A DNA stretch of 64,000 nt from Alkalicoccobacillus plakortidis (GCF_023703085.1 NZ_JAMQJY010000001.1:2666001-2730000); one strand, 5' to 3'; shown: positions 1 to 9,766, numbered from the stretch's first letter. Numbers and translations: made by a program. The notes: generated by a model not told the origin, from the letters alone.

Positions 1-751
1 GGTGACGAGGATTAGCAAAAAGCTCTTCAACAGTTGCGTACTCAACGACTTTTCCGCAGTACATAACGGCTACATAGTCACAGGTTTCAGCTACAACTCC
101 AAGATCATGAGTAATCATGATAATCGACATACCTAAACGATTCTGAAGATCTTTCATTAGTTCTAGAATTTGCGCTTGAATCGTAACATCTAGTGCTGTT
201 GTTGGTTCATCAGCAATTAAAAGCTCAGGATTACAGGCTAAGGCCATAGCAATCATGACACGTTGACGCATTCCACCAGACAATTCATATGGGTATTGAT
301 GCACGCGTTTTTCTGGTGAAGGAATACCAACCAGTTTTAACATATCAATTGACTTTTTAATGGCTTCTTTTTTGCCAACATTTTCGTGGATGCGGAACGA
401 CTCGCCAATTTGCTGACCCACTGTATAAACAGGGTTCAGGGACGTCATTGGTTCCTGGAAAATCATTGAGATCTCATTCCCACGGATTTTTCGCATTGCA
501 CTTTCACTTTTATTTGTTAGATCCTCGCCTTTAAACTCAATTTCTCCTCCAACAATTTTCCCTGGATTTTGGATTAATTTTAGAATCGACATAGCTGAGA
601 TACTTTTACCAGATCCAGATTCACCAACGATTCCAAGGGTTTTGCCTTTAGGTACATCAAAGGTTACTCCATCTACGGCACGAACCTCCATACCTTGAGT
701 GAAAAATGAGGTGCGAAGATCACGGATTTTTATAATCGAATCATTGCCCAT
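1..751 (-). CDS. Oligopeptide/dipeptide ABC transporter ATPase (DppD/OppD type), 3' end cut by window edge
   Basis: This is the first nucleotide-binding subunit of a peptide importer; it hydrolyses ATP on the cytoplasmic face to drive uptake through the two permeases encoded just upstream. About 250 codons are visible, reading from 751 down to the window edge. Walker A (GESGSGKS) lies near residue 45, the Q-loop region includes [10 protein letters not shown], the signature is LSGGMRQR, Walker B is LLIADEPT, and the H-loop is ITHDLG. The C-terminal oligopeptide-binding extension and any second ATPase (DppF/OppF) would lie outside the window. It follows the permease genes on the minus strand with a 49-bp gap, so it is probably in one operon with them. 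The substrate (di- or oligopeptide, or nickel) cannot be told from the ATPase alone. Confidence 0.93.
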   Translation of the reverse strand, partial: MGNDSIIKIRDLRTSFFTQGMEVRAVDGVTFDVPKGKTLGIVGESGSGKSISAMSILKLIQNPGKIVGGEIEFKGEDLTNKSESAMRKIRGNEISMIFQEPMTSLNPVYTVGQQIGESFRIHENVGKKEAIKKSIDMLKLVGIPSPEKRVHQYPYELSGGMRQRVMIAMALACNPELLIADEPTTALDVTIQAQILELMKDLQNRLGMSIIMITHDLGVVAETCDYVAVMYCGKVVEYATVEELFANPRH

Positions 752-800
752 GAAGGGTCACACACCTTTCATAAAATAATTGTCCTAGTTTAGAACAGGA

Positions 801-1721
801 TCAGTCTACGTCCACTCGTTTGTTTAATAGCTTGTATGCTACATCAACAAGTAAGTTTACAACTACAAATAAGAGAGAAACAACAAGCACAGTTCCTTGA
901 ACAATTGGGAAGTCACGAGCTCGAATCGAATCAATAATTAAGCGTCCCATTCCGTTGATGGCAAAGACAGATTCGGCTAAAACGGTTCCTCCAAGTAGTG
1001 AACCAAATTGCAGTCCTACAACTGTTACAACAGGAATCATTGCATTTTTAAGGGCATGCTGATAAACCACATAACGTTCTTTTACCCCTTTTGCTCGTGC
1101 TGTACGGATATAATCCTGTCCAATAACTTCGAGCATACTTGAACGAGTCATACGAGCAATGATCGCAGCTCCAGTTGTTCCAAGTGTAAGTACTGGTAAC
1201 ACCATTTGACTAAATGATCCCCAACCAGATGAAGCAAACCAACCTAAATTAATAGAGAAGTATTGAATAAGCATTAATCCCATCCAGAAGTTCGGCATAG
1301 ACAAGCCAAACAAAGCTACAATCATAATTGCTGTATCAGCAAAGCTATAACGTTTGGTTGCGGAGATAATCCCTGCAATCATTCCTAGAAAGATACTGAA
1401 AATCGTACTATACAAGGCAAGCTCAACGGTTACCCAAAAGCGAGCTCCAATTTCGTCTCCAACAGCTCTACCATTTCGAATGGAATTACCGAAGTCTAAC
1501 GTAACAACATCTTTTAAATAATTAAAATATTGTGTAGGCAATGGATCATTAAGCCCTAGTCGTTCTCTCATTTGCTCAACTTGGTCGCCAGAAGCTGCCT
1601 CTCCGGCAAGAATCTGTGCAGGATCACCAGGAATTAAATGAACAAGACTAAATGTAATAATGGTTACGCCTAAAAGGACCGGAATCGTCTGAACTAGACG
1701 TCTGATGATGAAGGTTAACAT
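801..1721 (-). CDS. Peptide ABC transporter permease, DppB/OppB type
   Basis: This is an integral-membrane permease subunit that forms half of the translocation pore of a peptide importer. The 306-residue product has the standard family length. It starts with the typical basic-hydrophobic N-terminus (LTFIIRRLVQTIPVLLG) forming the first membrane helix. The DppB-type domain with HLIPGDPA and LGLNDPLPTQY follows, and the ATPase-contacting EAA-like loop is seen around RTARAKGVKERYVVYQHAL. The gene lies 17 bp downstream of the DppC-type permease and 49 bp upstream of the ATPase on the minus strand. A ribosome-binding site reading AGAAAGGAG precedes the ATG. DppB, AppB and OppB proteins are too similar for the substrate to be assigned from this protein alone. 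Confidence 0.92.
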   Translation of the reverse strand: MLTFIIRRLVQTIPVLLGVTIITFSLVHLIPGDPAQILAGEAASGDQVEQMRERLGLNDPLPTQYFNYLKDVVTLDFGNSIRNGRAVGDEIGARFWVTVELALYSTIFSIFLGMIAGIISATKRYSFADTAIMIVALFGLSMPNFWMGLMLIQYFSINLGWFASSGWGSFSQMVLPVLTLGTTGAAIIARMTRSSMLEVIGQDYIRTARAKGVKERYVVYQHALKNAMIPVVTVVGLQFGSLLGGTVLAESVFAINGMGRLIIDSIRARDFPIVQGTVLVVSLLFVVVNLLVDVAYKLLNKRVDVD

Positions 1722-1738
1722 GTAATCGGCTCTCCTTT

Positions 1739-2638
1739 CTAATCTCTAAGCTTTGGATCAAGCGCGTCACGTAATCCATCACCAAAAATATTAAATGCTA
1801 GAACAACAAGAACAATAGCTAGTCCAGGAAATAAAGCTACGTGGCCAGCGTCGTACATATAGTTTCGACCATCTGCAAGCATCGCACCCCATTCAGGAAT
1901 TGGCGGTTGAGCACCAAGTCCAAGGAAAGATAAACCGGCAGCGGTTAATATCGCTGAGGCAATACTTAATGTCGCTTGAACAATTAGTGGCGAAGTAATA
2001 TTCGGAAGAATGTGTTTAAAAATGATGCGGAAATCACTAGCACCAAGTGCTTTTACAGCATCCACATATTCAAGTTTCCGAACGGTTAAGGCAGATCCAC
2101 GTGCAATACGTGCGAAAACTGGTACAGAAAACAGAGCAACGGCGATAATAACATTATTCATGGATGGTCCAAGCACCGAAACAATCGCAAGTGCTAACAA
2201 AATTCCCGGGAAAGCTAAGAGAATGTCTGTGATTCTCATGATGATGTTATCAATTCGACCACCATAATACCCTGAGATAACGCCAAAAAATGTCCCTACA
2301 ATCGCTCCAAGAGCAACTGATGAAAAACCTACATAAAATGTAAGGCTCATTCCGTGAATAATACGGGTAAAAATATCTCGACCGTGATGATCAGTCCCTA
2401 ACCAATGGTCAGCAGAAGGTCCTTCTAGTTTGACAGAATAGTCCTGTGCATCTGGTTCTAGGGTTGTAAAATACGGGCCAATCAATGCTACGATAATTAA
2501 AAAGATAATTAAAAAAGCTCCTACCATAGCCGGTTTGTTACGGGCTAAACGCTTAAAAAAGCTCTTCATGCTTTTAATTCGCGGATTTTCGACAGGAGCC
2601 GGCGTATATTGATTGGATGGATGTTGATGTTCTTGCAT
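1739..2638 (-). CDS. Peptide ABC transporter permease, DppC/OppC type
   Basis: This is the second permease subunit of the peptide importer and the first gene of the minus-strand operon. The 299-residue product has a soluble N-terminal tail of about 30 residues. A first membrane helix follows near residues 38-58, then the OppC N-terminal segment. The family signature DHHGRDIFTRIIHG sits near residue 84. The ATPase-docking loop lies near residue 190 (YVDAVKALGASDFRIIFKHI), and LGLGAQPPIPEWG is seen near residue 240. Its 5' end faces the first substrate-binding-protein gene across a 338-bp divergent region. The operon order C-B-D differs from the more common B-C-D order. Confidence 0.92.
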   Translation of the reverse strand: MQEHQHPSNQYTPAPVENPRIKSMKSFFKRLARNKPAMVGAFLIIFLIIVALIGPYFTTLEPDAQDYSVKLEGPSADHWLGTDHHGRDIFTRIIHGMSLTFYVGFSSVALGAIVGTFFGVISGYYGGRIDNIIMRITDILLAFPGILLALAIVSVLGPSMNNVIIAVALFSVPVFARIARGSALTVRKLEYVDAVKALGASDFRIIFKHILPNITSPLIVQATLSIASAILTAAGLSFLGLGAQPPIPEWGAMLADGRNYMYDAGHVALFPGLAIVLVVLAFNIFGDGLRDALDPKLRD

Positions 2639-2976
2639 AGCTTCTAACTTCCTTTCTTTAGGAGAATCGTTTTGACGTGTAAAAGCCTTATCCAGCCTGT
2701 GCTCACGTTGATAGATTATACCATGTTCAGAGAATATTAAAACAAAAAAACTATTAATGAAAAATAATCTTACAGTTTAATTTATGAAAAATGACATATT
2801 ATGTCGTGTGAGACAACACAAGATTGGCTTTGTGTCGGTGCTAACGAGAATATATAGGTAGAAAGTCCTGTAAAGCAAAGTTTGTCAAGAAAGGTATTGA
2901 ATCACAAAGTAGTTTTGGGGTATAGTGAATTATGTAATTTTCTGAATACATACAAAAGTGAGAGGGGTTCAAAAAC
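2639..2976. promoter_or_regulatory. Divergent intergenic region between the permease operon and the first binding-protein gene
   Basis: This 338-bp AT-rich stretch separates the minus-strand transporter operon from the plus-strand binding-protein gene. On the plus strand I see a sigA-like promoter: TTGAAT at 2897-2902, an 18-bp spacer and TATAGT at 2921-2926. A CodY-box-like site follows at 2936-2950. I could not pick out a convincing minus-strand promoter by eye. There is no open reading frame of note. Confidence 0.55.
2936..2950 (+). promoter_or_regulatory. CodY-box-like operator downstream of the first binding-protein promoter
   Basis: The 15-mer AATTTTCTGAATACA matches the CodY consensus AATTTTCWGAAAATT at 12 of 15 positions. 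It begins 10 bp after the -10 element, where a bound repressor would block transcription. CodY control of peptide uptake genes is well established in Bacillus, but binding here is inferred. Confidence 0.5.
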
Positions 2977-4593
2977 TTGAAAAATTTAAAAAAGACTTAT
3001 TTATTTAGTTTGGTACTAGCGTTTGCTATTTTTCTAGCAGCTTGCGCAAGTGAACCAACAGGTAACGAAGGAGATTCTGGATCTGATGATGAAGGAACAT
3101 CAGATAATGGAGGAACGGAAGGAGGCGGAGATCTAATTATCTCGTTAGCTTCTGATGCTGTATCACTTGATCTTCACGGTTCAAATGATACGTATTCTAG
3201 TAATGTTGCTTCAAATATCTATGAAACTCTTGTCTATCATGACAAAGAGTTAGAACTAAAAGATGGTCTAGCAGAAAGTCATGAGCAACTAGATGCAAAT
3301 ACATGGGAGTTTAAGCTTGAGCAAGGTGTAAAGTTCCATGATGGATCGGAGTTTAATGCAGACGTAGTAAAAGCAAACCTTGATCGTATTCTAGATCCTG
3401 CGATCGCATCTCAACGTGCATTTTTATACGATATGATTGAAGAAGTCGAAGTTATTGATGATTATACGGTTCACATTAAAACAGAGTACCCATTTGCACC
3501 ACTTCCTGCTCACTTAGCTCATAATGGTGGAGGAATGATGAGTGGAGAAATGATTGCGGAAGATTATGAAGCAATGGAAAATGGCGAAGAGCCAGGATCT
3601 GTCATCAACAATAAAGCAATCGGAACAGGATTCTTTAAATTTGATACCTGGTCTCCAGGTAGTGAACTGAAGCTTGTGAAAAATGACGATTATTGGGGAG
3701 ATCCAGCGAAGGTTGATTCTGTTACCTTCCGTGTTGTTCCAGAGGATGGTACAAGAATCGCTGATCTAAGTACTGGTGCAGCGCACATCGCTGACCCACT
3801 TAGCCCAAGTGATGTTGCTCAAATTGAAGCTACTGATAATATGCATTATGAATCAACAGAAAGTGTTGCGATGATGTATATCGGTTTTAACTCTGAAAAA
3901 GAGCCATTTGATGATGCAAACGTACGTAAAGCTCTTTCAATGGCGATTAATAAACAAAGTATTATTGATGGAATTTATGATGGACATGGTCTTGAAGCAA
4001 AAAGTCCATTGGCTCCAAAAGTTTACGGATACAGTGAAGACATTGATGTGATTGAGTATGATCCAGAAGAAGCAAAAAGTCTTTTAGCTGAAGCTGGTTA
4101 TGATGAAGGAGAACTTTCGATTACATTTAATACAAGTGATCACCGTGAACGTCAAAGCATTGCTGAAAATGTGCAACAAGCGTTAAATGAAATTGGCGTA
4201 AATGTGAACATTAATATGCAAGAGTGGGGTTCATTCTTAGATTCAACGGCTAACGGGGAGCAAGAAATGTTTGTTCTTAGCTGGTCTACTGTAACAGGTG
4301 ATGGGGATTATGGATTGTTCCCACTATTCCACGAATCACAAAAAGGATCTGCAGGTAACCGTACATTTACAGATAATGCAGATCTGAATGAATTATTAAT
4401 GGCAGCTCGTCAAAATGAGAACCAAGAAGAACGCCTTGATCAATATCTAGAAGTTCAAAATATCATCGCAGACGAAGCAATCGTCTTGCCACTATTCCAC
4501 GAAGACTATCTATTAGGTGTTAGTGATAGTGTTGAAGGTTTATGGCAGCATCCTACAAGAAGATTAATGCTTCAAGATGTAACACTTAACTAA
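2977..4593 (+). CDS. Extracellular solute-binding lipoprotein, family 5 (peptide-type), paralogue 1
   Basis: This is a membrane-anchored receptor that captures peptides or similar ligands outside the cell and delivers them to the divergent ABC importer. The 538-residue product starts at TTG behind GAGAGGGG. It has a lipoprotein signal with lipobox LAAC (mature Cys near residue 23). A Ser/Gly/Glu/Asp-rich linker follows, then the SBP_bac_5 domain with SDAVSLDLHGSNDTYS, LEQGVKFHDGSEFNADVV and IGTGFFKFDTW. The strongly acidic mature surface is common in alkaliphile or halotolerant exported proteins. It is the first of three tandem paralogues, and the family is usually about 530 residues. The pairing with the neighbouring permeases is inferred from position. 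A strong terminator follows. Confidence 0.92.
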   Translation: MKNLKKTYLFSLVLAFAIFLAACASEPTGNEGDSGSDDEGTSDNGGTEGGGDLIISLASDAVSLDLHGSNDTYSSNVASNIYETLVYHDKELELKDGLAESHEQLDANTWEFKLEQGVKFHDGSEFNADVVKANLDRILDPAIASQRAFLYDMIEEVEVIDDYTVHIKTEYPFAPLPAHLAHNGGGMMSGEMIAEDYEAMENGEEPGSVINNKAIGTGFFKFDTWSPGSELKLVKNDDYWGDPAKVDSVTFRVVPEDGTRIADLSTGAAHIADPLSPSDVAQIEATDNMHYESTESVAMMYIGFNSEKEPFDDANVRKALSMAINKQSIIDGIYDGHGLEAKSPLAPKVYGYSEDIDVIEYDPEEAKSLLAEAGYDEGELSITFNTSDHRERQSIAENVQQALNEIGVNVNINMQEWGSFLDSTANGEQEMFVLSWSTVTGDGDYGLFPLFHESQKGSAGNRTFTDNADLNELLMAARQNENQEERLDQYLEVQNIIADEAIVLPLFHEDYLLGVSDSVEGLWQHPTRRLMLQDVTLN

Positions 4594-4642
4594 ACGAAGT
4601 ACAAGAAGTGGCTGGTACAGATGTTGTTCTAGCTTTCACATA

Positions 4643-4684
4643 AACCGAACCATTATGTTGCTTAACATAATGGTTCGGTTTTTT
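4643..4684 (+). terminator. Rho-independent terminator after the first binding-protein gene
   Basis: A perfect 17-bp stem (4643-4659 with 4664-4680) with a 4-base loop is followed by a run of T. It isolates paralogue 1 from the next transcription unit. Confidence 0.93.
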
Positions 4685-4918
4685 GTTGATTAAAAATAAG
4701 AGAGTAGGGATACTACTTTGGAGTCTACGTGTATGTTTTGTATGTTCTACGTTGGTTTTGTGCTCATTTGTAAGTAGCGTGGAGTTACATACAGATCAGC
4801 GATGTTCTAGTGTAGCTAGTTATGAATTCATTCGCCCCGATATTTCCCAAACTCATTCCAAGTAGATTCGTTTCTATCTTACTACCTATTACTACATCCA
4901 TTAGAAATTAATTAAAAT

Positions 4919-5065
4919 TCAGACGCTCTGACAAAACGGACGAGATGAGAGGCCGACTCCAACAGGGCTTAAGGGCAAGGTTGAATTGATTTGACAAAGC
5001 CAAATTAGGCGGGCGCCCTCCCGACGAGACGTGTGCCCCCAACTCGGTAGCGGCTTGACTTCAGA
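4919..5065. other. GC-rich intergenic island of unknown nature
   Basis: The 721-bp gap between binding-protein genes 1 and 2 is AT-rich except for this island of about 146 bp, which carries blocks such as GGCGGGCGCCCTCCC. It opens with the near-palindrome TCAGACGCTCTGA. Loosely complementary segments lie near its two ends (GCCGACTCCAAC near 4952; CCAACTCGGTAGCGGC near 5039). There is no convincing ORF or tRNA fold. It could be a small interspersed repeat, an RNA-level structure or a gene remnant. The flanking 4686-4918 stretch holds only a weak 60-codon ORF that I do not accept. Confidence 0.35.
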
Positions 5066-5110
5066 TTCTAATTTCTTTCATATGTTTTCTCATTATTAAG
5101 ATACATTCAT

Positions 5111-5125
5111 TATTTTCAGATAATA
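5111..5125 (+). promoter_or_regulatory. CodY-box-like site upstream of the second binding-protein gene
   Basis: TATTTTCAGATAATA matches the CodY consensus at 12 of 15 positions. It lies about 120 bp upstream of the likely promoter, so it is less clearly placed than the other two sites. Confidence 0.4.
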
Positions 5126-5240
5126 TAAAAAATATTGATTAAACTGAATATATTATTCCGAGATAAGTTTAAATTGCTTGTATTAATTGATAAATCAAAC
5201 AATAAGAATATGTGCTAACGTAGAAATATGTCTAAAATTA

Positions 5241-5269
5241 TTGTCGAACTTTTTAAAATCGTGTATAGT
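5241..5269 (+). promoter_or_regulatory. sigA-type promoter of the second binding-protein gene, overlapping a Spo0A-box match
   Basis: TTGTCG at 5241-5246 and TATAGT at 5264-5269 are separated by 17 bp. The -35 region runs into TGTCGAA (5242-5248), an exact match to the Spo0A box, so phosphorylated Spo0A could compete with or recruit polymerase here. The function is inferred from sequence only. Confidence 0.5.
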
Positions 5270-5314
5270 GTATAAATATTAATACATCAATATAATATTC
5301 AAGGGGGAAATACA

Positions 5315-6910
5315 ATGAAGTTGGGAAAAAAACATCTTTCAATGTGGATGCTGATTCTAATGTTAAGCTTTGGTTTAGCAGCATGTGCAAGCGAACCTGA
5401 TAGTAATTCAGGTGATAGTGAGTCTGCTGACGGTGAAGAAGGTTCAGGTGGCGATCTAGTTATCGATATGAAGTCTGAAGCTGTTTCACTTGATCCACAC
5501 AGTGTGAATGACGTTCCTTCTGGTAACGTACAAACAAACCTTTATGAAACACTTGTTTATTTTGATGAGAACATGGATATCCAAGATGGTCTTGCTGAAG
5601 ACTGGAAAGTGGATGAAAATGTACTTGAATTTAAACTTCGTGAAGGTATTACTTTTACAGACGGTGAAGCATTTAATGCAGAGGCTGTAAAAGCAAATAT
5701 TGATCGAGTTAAAGATGAAGCAATTGCTTCTCAACGTGCATTTTTGTTTGAAGATATTACTGACATTAACGTAGTAGACGACCAAACAATTCAATTTATT
5801 ACTGAAGAACCATCTGCAACATTAATCTTTAGCTTCGCTCATAGCGGTGGAAGCATGATTAGTCCTAAGTCAATCGAAGAAGATTATGCAGCAATGGAAG
5901 AAGGAGAAAATCCTGGATCTGTTATTGGTTCAAATCCAGTAGGAACTGGATATTTCACATTTGATGCATGGGAATCTGGTAACTACATTCGTCTAGTGAA
6001 AAATGATGATTACTGGGGAGAGCCAGCTAAGCTAGATTCTGTTACATTCCGTGTTGTATCTGAGGATAACACACGTCTTGCTAATATCGAGACAGGCAGT
6101 GCACATGTCTCTGATCCAACTGCACCTAGTGATGTAAGTCGAGTAACAGGATCAGATGTAATGGATATCATGGAATCAGATAGCTTAAATGTTTCGTATA
6201 TTGGTTTTAATACGCAACAAGAACCATTTGATGATGTAAACGTACGTCGTGCGATTACAATGGCTATTAATAACGAAGATATTGTTAACAATCTATATGA
6301 TGGTTACGGAATTCCTGCTAAAGGACCAATTGCTCCAGGTGTAATCGGATATGATGATAGCTTAGAGCCAATCGGTTATGATCCAGAAGGTGCTAAGACA
6401 CTTCTAGAGGAATCTGGTTATGGCGATGGAATTGAACTAACTATTTCTACAAACGATACAACAGAGCGTCAAGATTTAGCTACATTTGTACAAGCTGAAT
6501 TAGGTAAAGTCGGTATCGATGTTAGTATCGAAATTGTTGAGTGGGGTGCTTATTTAGAGCAAACAGCTCAAGGTGATACTGATATGTTCGTTCTTGGTTG
6601 GAGTTCTGCTACAGGTGATGCAGATTATGCACTTGAGCCGTTATTCCACTCTAAAAACCAAGGTAATGCTGGTAACCGTGCATTCTATGAGAATGATGAA
6701 GTAGATGCATTGTTAGATGAAGCAAAAAATGAACTGGATTCAACTAAACGTAATGAGCTATATAGCGAAGTTCAACAAATTCTAATTGATGAAGCACCAT
6801 TGCTTTATACTCACCACAAAGTAGAGTTGAATGCAGTTGCAAACACTGTTCACAACCTATACCGTCATCCGACAGGTAACTTCTGGTTGCAGGATGTTTA
6901 CATCGACTAA
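5315..6910 (+). CDS. Extracellular solute-binding lipoprotein, family 5 (peptide-type), paralogue 2
   Basis: This is the second peptide-type receptor lipoprotein, closely similar to the genes before and after it. The 531-residue product starts at ATG behind AAGGGGG. It has a signal peptide ending in lipobox LAAC, an acidic Ser/Gly linker, then SBP_bac_5 features: SLDPHSVNDVPSGN, IDRVKDEAIASQRAF, NPVGTGYFTFDAW and KNDDYWGEPAKLDSVTFR. It has its own promoter and terminator, so it can be expressed separately from its paralogues. Tandem receptors of this type usually share one permease and widen the ligand range. Which ligand each binds cannot be read from the sequence. Confidence 0.92.
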   Translation: MKLGKKHLSMWMLILMLSFGLAACASEPDSNSGDSESADGEEGSGGDLVIDMKSEAVSLDPHSVNDVPSGNVQTNLYETLVYFDENMDIQDGLAEDWKVDENVLEFKLREGITFTDGEAFNAEAVKANIDRVKDEAIASQRAFLFEDITDINVVDDQTIQFITEEPSATLIFSFAHSGGSMISPKSIEEDYAAMEEGENPGSVIGSNPVGTGYFTFDAWESGNYIRLVKNDDYWGEPAKLDSVTFRVVSEDNTRLANIETGSAHVSDPTAPSDVSRVTGSDVMDIMESDSLNVSYIGFNTQQEPFDDVNVRRAITMAINNEDIVNNLYDGYGIPAKGPIAPGVIGYDDSLEPIGYDPEGAKTLLEESGYGDGIELTISTNDTTERQDLATFVQAELGKVGIDVSIEIVEWGAYLEQTAQGDTDMFVLGWSSATGDADYALEPLFHSKNQGNAGNRAFYENDEVDALLDEAKNELDSTKRNELYSEVQQILIDEAPLLYTHHKVELNAVANTVHNLYRHPTGNFWLQDVYID

Positions 6911-6920
6911 TAGCTACATT

Positions 6921-6954
6921 AAAAGGCAGCACTCATTTTGAGTGGCTGCCTTTT
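6921..6954 (+). terminator. Terminator after the second binding-protein gene
   Basis: AAAAGGCAGC-ACTCA pairs with TGAGTGGCTGCCTTTT with one bulged base, followed by T-rich sequence. Confidence 0.85.
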
Positions 6955-7025
6955 GATTTGAAAAAAATGTCGATTAAATAAGAATAATGTCGTGTTTTGT
7001 GTGACATTGTGAACAATCACTCGTT

Positions 7026-7049
7026 TATTATCTGAAAATACGGTATATT
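7026..7049 (+). promoter_or_regulatory. CodY-box-like operator abutting the -10 element of the third binding-protein gene
   Basis: TATTATCTGAAAATA (7026-7040) matches the CodY consensus at 12 of 15 positions. It lies just upstream of a good -10 hexamer, TATATT (7044-7049). No strong -35 is visible, which would suit a regulated promoter. A bound repressor would cover the core promoter. Confidence 0.5.
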
Positions 7050-7110
7050 AATGTGACACTAGAAATTAGAATTTTTTAAATACTAACAAGAGTTTGAAAG
7101 GATGCATATC

Positions 7111-8686
7111 ATGAAAAAGTCTTATTTACTACTTGTATTACTAACAGCGGGGTTAACGGCTTGTGCAAGTGAGCCACAAGCCTCCGGTTCAGATGAGGCA
7201 ACTTCAGATGGTCAAGGTGGCGATTTGGTTATTGATATGGGGGCAGAAGCTGTATCACTCGATCCGCATTTAGCGAATGATGTTCCTTCCGGTAACGTTG
7301 CTTCTAATATCTTTGATCGACTTGTTACATTTGATGAGGAAATGAATATTGAAAAAAGCCTAGCAAAAGATTGGGAGCAGGTTGACGATTTGACGCTTCG
7401 ATTTGAACTTGAAGAAGGAGTCACCTTCCATGATGGAGAGCCGTTTAATGCAGAGGCAGTTAAAGCAAATATTGATCGAGTAACTGACCCTGACATCGCC
7501 TCACCACGTGGTTATTTATTTACAAACATATCTGAGGTTGAAGTCATTGATGACTACACGGTTGAGGTGAAAACAGACGAGCCTTTTGCTCCGTTAATCT
7601 ATAGCTTTGCTCATAATGGCGGGGGCATGATTAGTCCAAAGTCAATTGAGGAAGATTATGCAGCAATGGAAGAAGGGAAAGAGCCTGGTAGTGTCATTAA
7701 TAATCATCCGGTTGGTTCTAGTTACTTTGAATTTGAATCTTGGGATACAGGTCAACAGATTAAACTAGTTAATAATGAAGACTATTGGGGTGAGCCTGCT
7801 AAGCTTGATTCGGTGACATTCAAAACCGTTCCTGAGGATGGAACACGTTTGGCTGACTTAGAGACGGGTAGTGCACACGTTTCTGATCCATTTAGCCCTT
7901 CAGATGTTGAACGAGTAAAAGGGACAGATGGATTAGATATCATAGAGTCCAATAGTATGGGAATAGAGTACATTGGCTTTAATACACAAAAAGCGCCATT
8001 TGATGATAAGCGTGTTCGTCAGGCGATTTCAATGGCAGTTGATAATGAAGCAATCATTGAGAATCTATTAAATGGATACGGAGTGCCAGCAATTGGTCCT
8101 ATGTCTCCTCAGATTATCGGTTTTGATGATACAGTAGAACCCCTTGGATATGATCCAGAAAAAGCAAAAGAACTTTTAGCTGAAGCGGGTTATCCAGACG
8201 GATTTAAAACGTCTATTTGGACAAATGACAAGCGTGAACGTGTGGATCTAGTGACCTATTTACAACAAGAGTTAGGTAAGATTGGCATTGAAGTTGAAAC
8301 AGAAACAATGGAGTGGGGTTCGTATCTAGATCGAACAAACTCTGGAGATCATGATATGTTTGTTCTAGGTTGGAGTGCTTCAACAGGAGATGCGGATTAT
8401 GCCCTTTCTCCACTATTTCACTCATCGAACCATGGAGCAGCTTGGAAATAAGTCATTCCTTGATAACGAAGAAGTAGATCAACTTCTAGAAGAAGCTCAA
8501 CATGAGATGGATGAAGCGACACGTATGGGTATGTATAAAGAAGTGCAGGATATTTTAATAGATGAAGCACCTCTTATCTATACGCACCATAAGCAAGAGG
8601 TTAATGCGATTCGTGATTCTGTCAAAAATTTATGGCGTCATCAAAGCGGTGATTTTAAGCTGCATGATGTTTATATTGAAGAGTAA
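7111..8686 (+). CDS. Extracellular solute-binding lipoprotein, family 5, paralogue 3 (frame interrupted by one extra base)
   Basis: This is the third peptide-type receptor. I place the start at ATG 7111, not 7102, because GAAAGGATG (7096-7104) is correctly spaced only for 7111. The signal peptide ends in lipobox LTAC, and SBP_bac_5 features match paralogue 2 throughout. The frame breaks at GCTTGG (8440-8445): removing one T restores GCTGG and continues as HGAAGNKSFLDNEE, parallel to QGNAGNRAFYENDE in paralogue 2. As written, it stops at 8451 and loses the last 80 or so residues. The corrected product is 524 residues, the family norm. The break matches the indel signature seen in twelve other genes, so a sequence error is more likely than a pseudogene. 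Confidence 0.88.
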
Positions 8687-8689
8687 AAT

Positions 8690-8715
8690 AAAAGCCCGGG
8701 TGCTCCTGGGCTTTT
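8690..8715 (+). terminator. Terminator after the third binding-protein gene
   Basis: AAAAGCCCGGG and CCTGGGCTTTT form a stem with one mismatch around a 4-base loop, just after the stop codon. Confidence 0.82.
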
Positions 8716-8738
8716 ACTCTGTCTTGCGGCAATACTAG

Positions 8739-9299
<561 letters not shown>

Positions 9300-9360
9300 A
9301 ATGAATTTTTACCGTATACTGATGAATGCATCAGCAATTGATGCCTAACTATATTATCAA

Positions 9361-9632
9361 CTTTGCCGTGCTAGGTGGGGAGGTAGCGGTGCCCTGTCAC
9401 TCGCAATCCGCTAGAGCGAGACTGAATCCCTTTTCTAGGTCATGCCGTCGTTTGGTCTGCCCTAAGTAAGTAGTGTTGACATTTGGGTTCTGCGCAACGA
9501 AAACTCATGAATCCTGTCAGGTCCGGAAGGAAGCAGCAGTAAGTGAATCCTTTCGTGTGCCGCAGAGTTGCCTGGATTGAGCTAACTGCTTAGGTAACGC
9601 TTGGGATGGTATGATCGAAGAAAGGTGCACGG
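9361..9632 (+). ncRNA. scr: Signal recognition particle RNA, long Bacillus type (scRNA)
   Basis: This RNA scaffolds Ffh and directs ribosomes making membrane proteins to FtsY. The roughly 272-nt sequence has the Alu-domain 5' segment GTGCTAGGTGGGGAGGTAGC and the conserved S-domain hairpin with GTCAGGTCCGGAAGGAAGCA. The 3' strand closes the long stem (GGTATGATCGAAGAAAGGTG). Size and position between tadA and dnaX match B. subtilis scr. The ends are estimated from alignment by eye. Confidence 0.95.
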
Positions 9633-9650
9633 TATATATACATAGAACTC

Positions 9651-9682
9651 AAGCAATTGCGCTGGCCGCAATTGCTTTTTTT
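9651..9682 (+). terminator. Terminator of the SRP RNA gene
   Basis: AAGCAATTGCG (9651-9661) pairs with CGCAATTGCTT (9667-9677) around a 5-base loop, followed by a run of seven T. Confidence 0.92.
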
Positions 9683-9766
9683 CTTGTTTGTACACTGAAC
9701 TATGAATTGCGTATGGAAATGTCTATAATAGAAGGAAGAGAGAAAAAGAAGGGACGGGATATCAGC

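Noticed and set aside
4683..4865. 60-codon open frame after the first binding-protein terminator
   Set aside because: It starts in the terminator T-run, has no ribosome-binding site, and its composition looks like translated non-coding AT-rich DNA.
5486..5794. 102-codon minus-strand frame inside the second binding-protein gene
   Set aside because: It is antisense to a well-supported lipoprotein gene, has no initiation signals and no recognisable domain.
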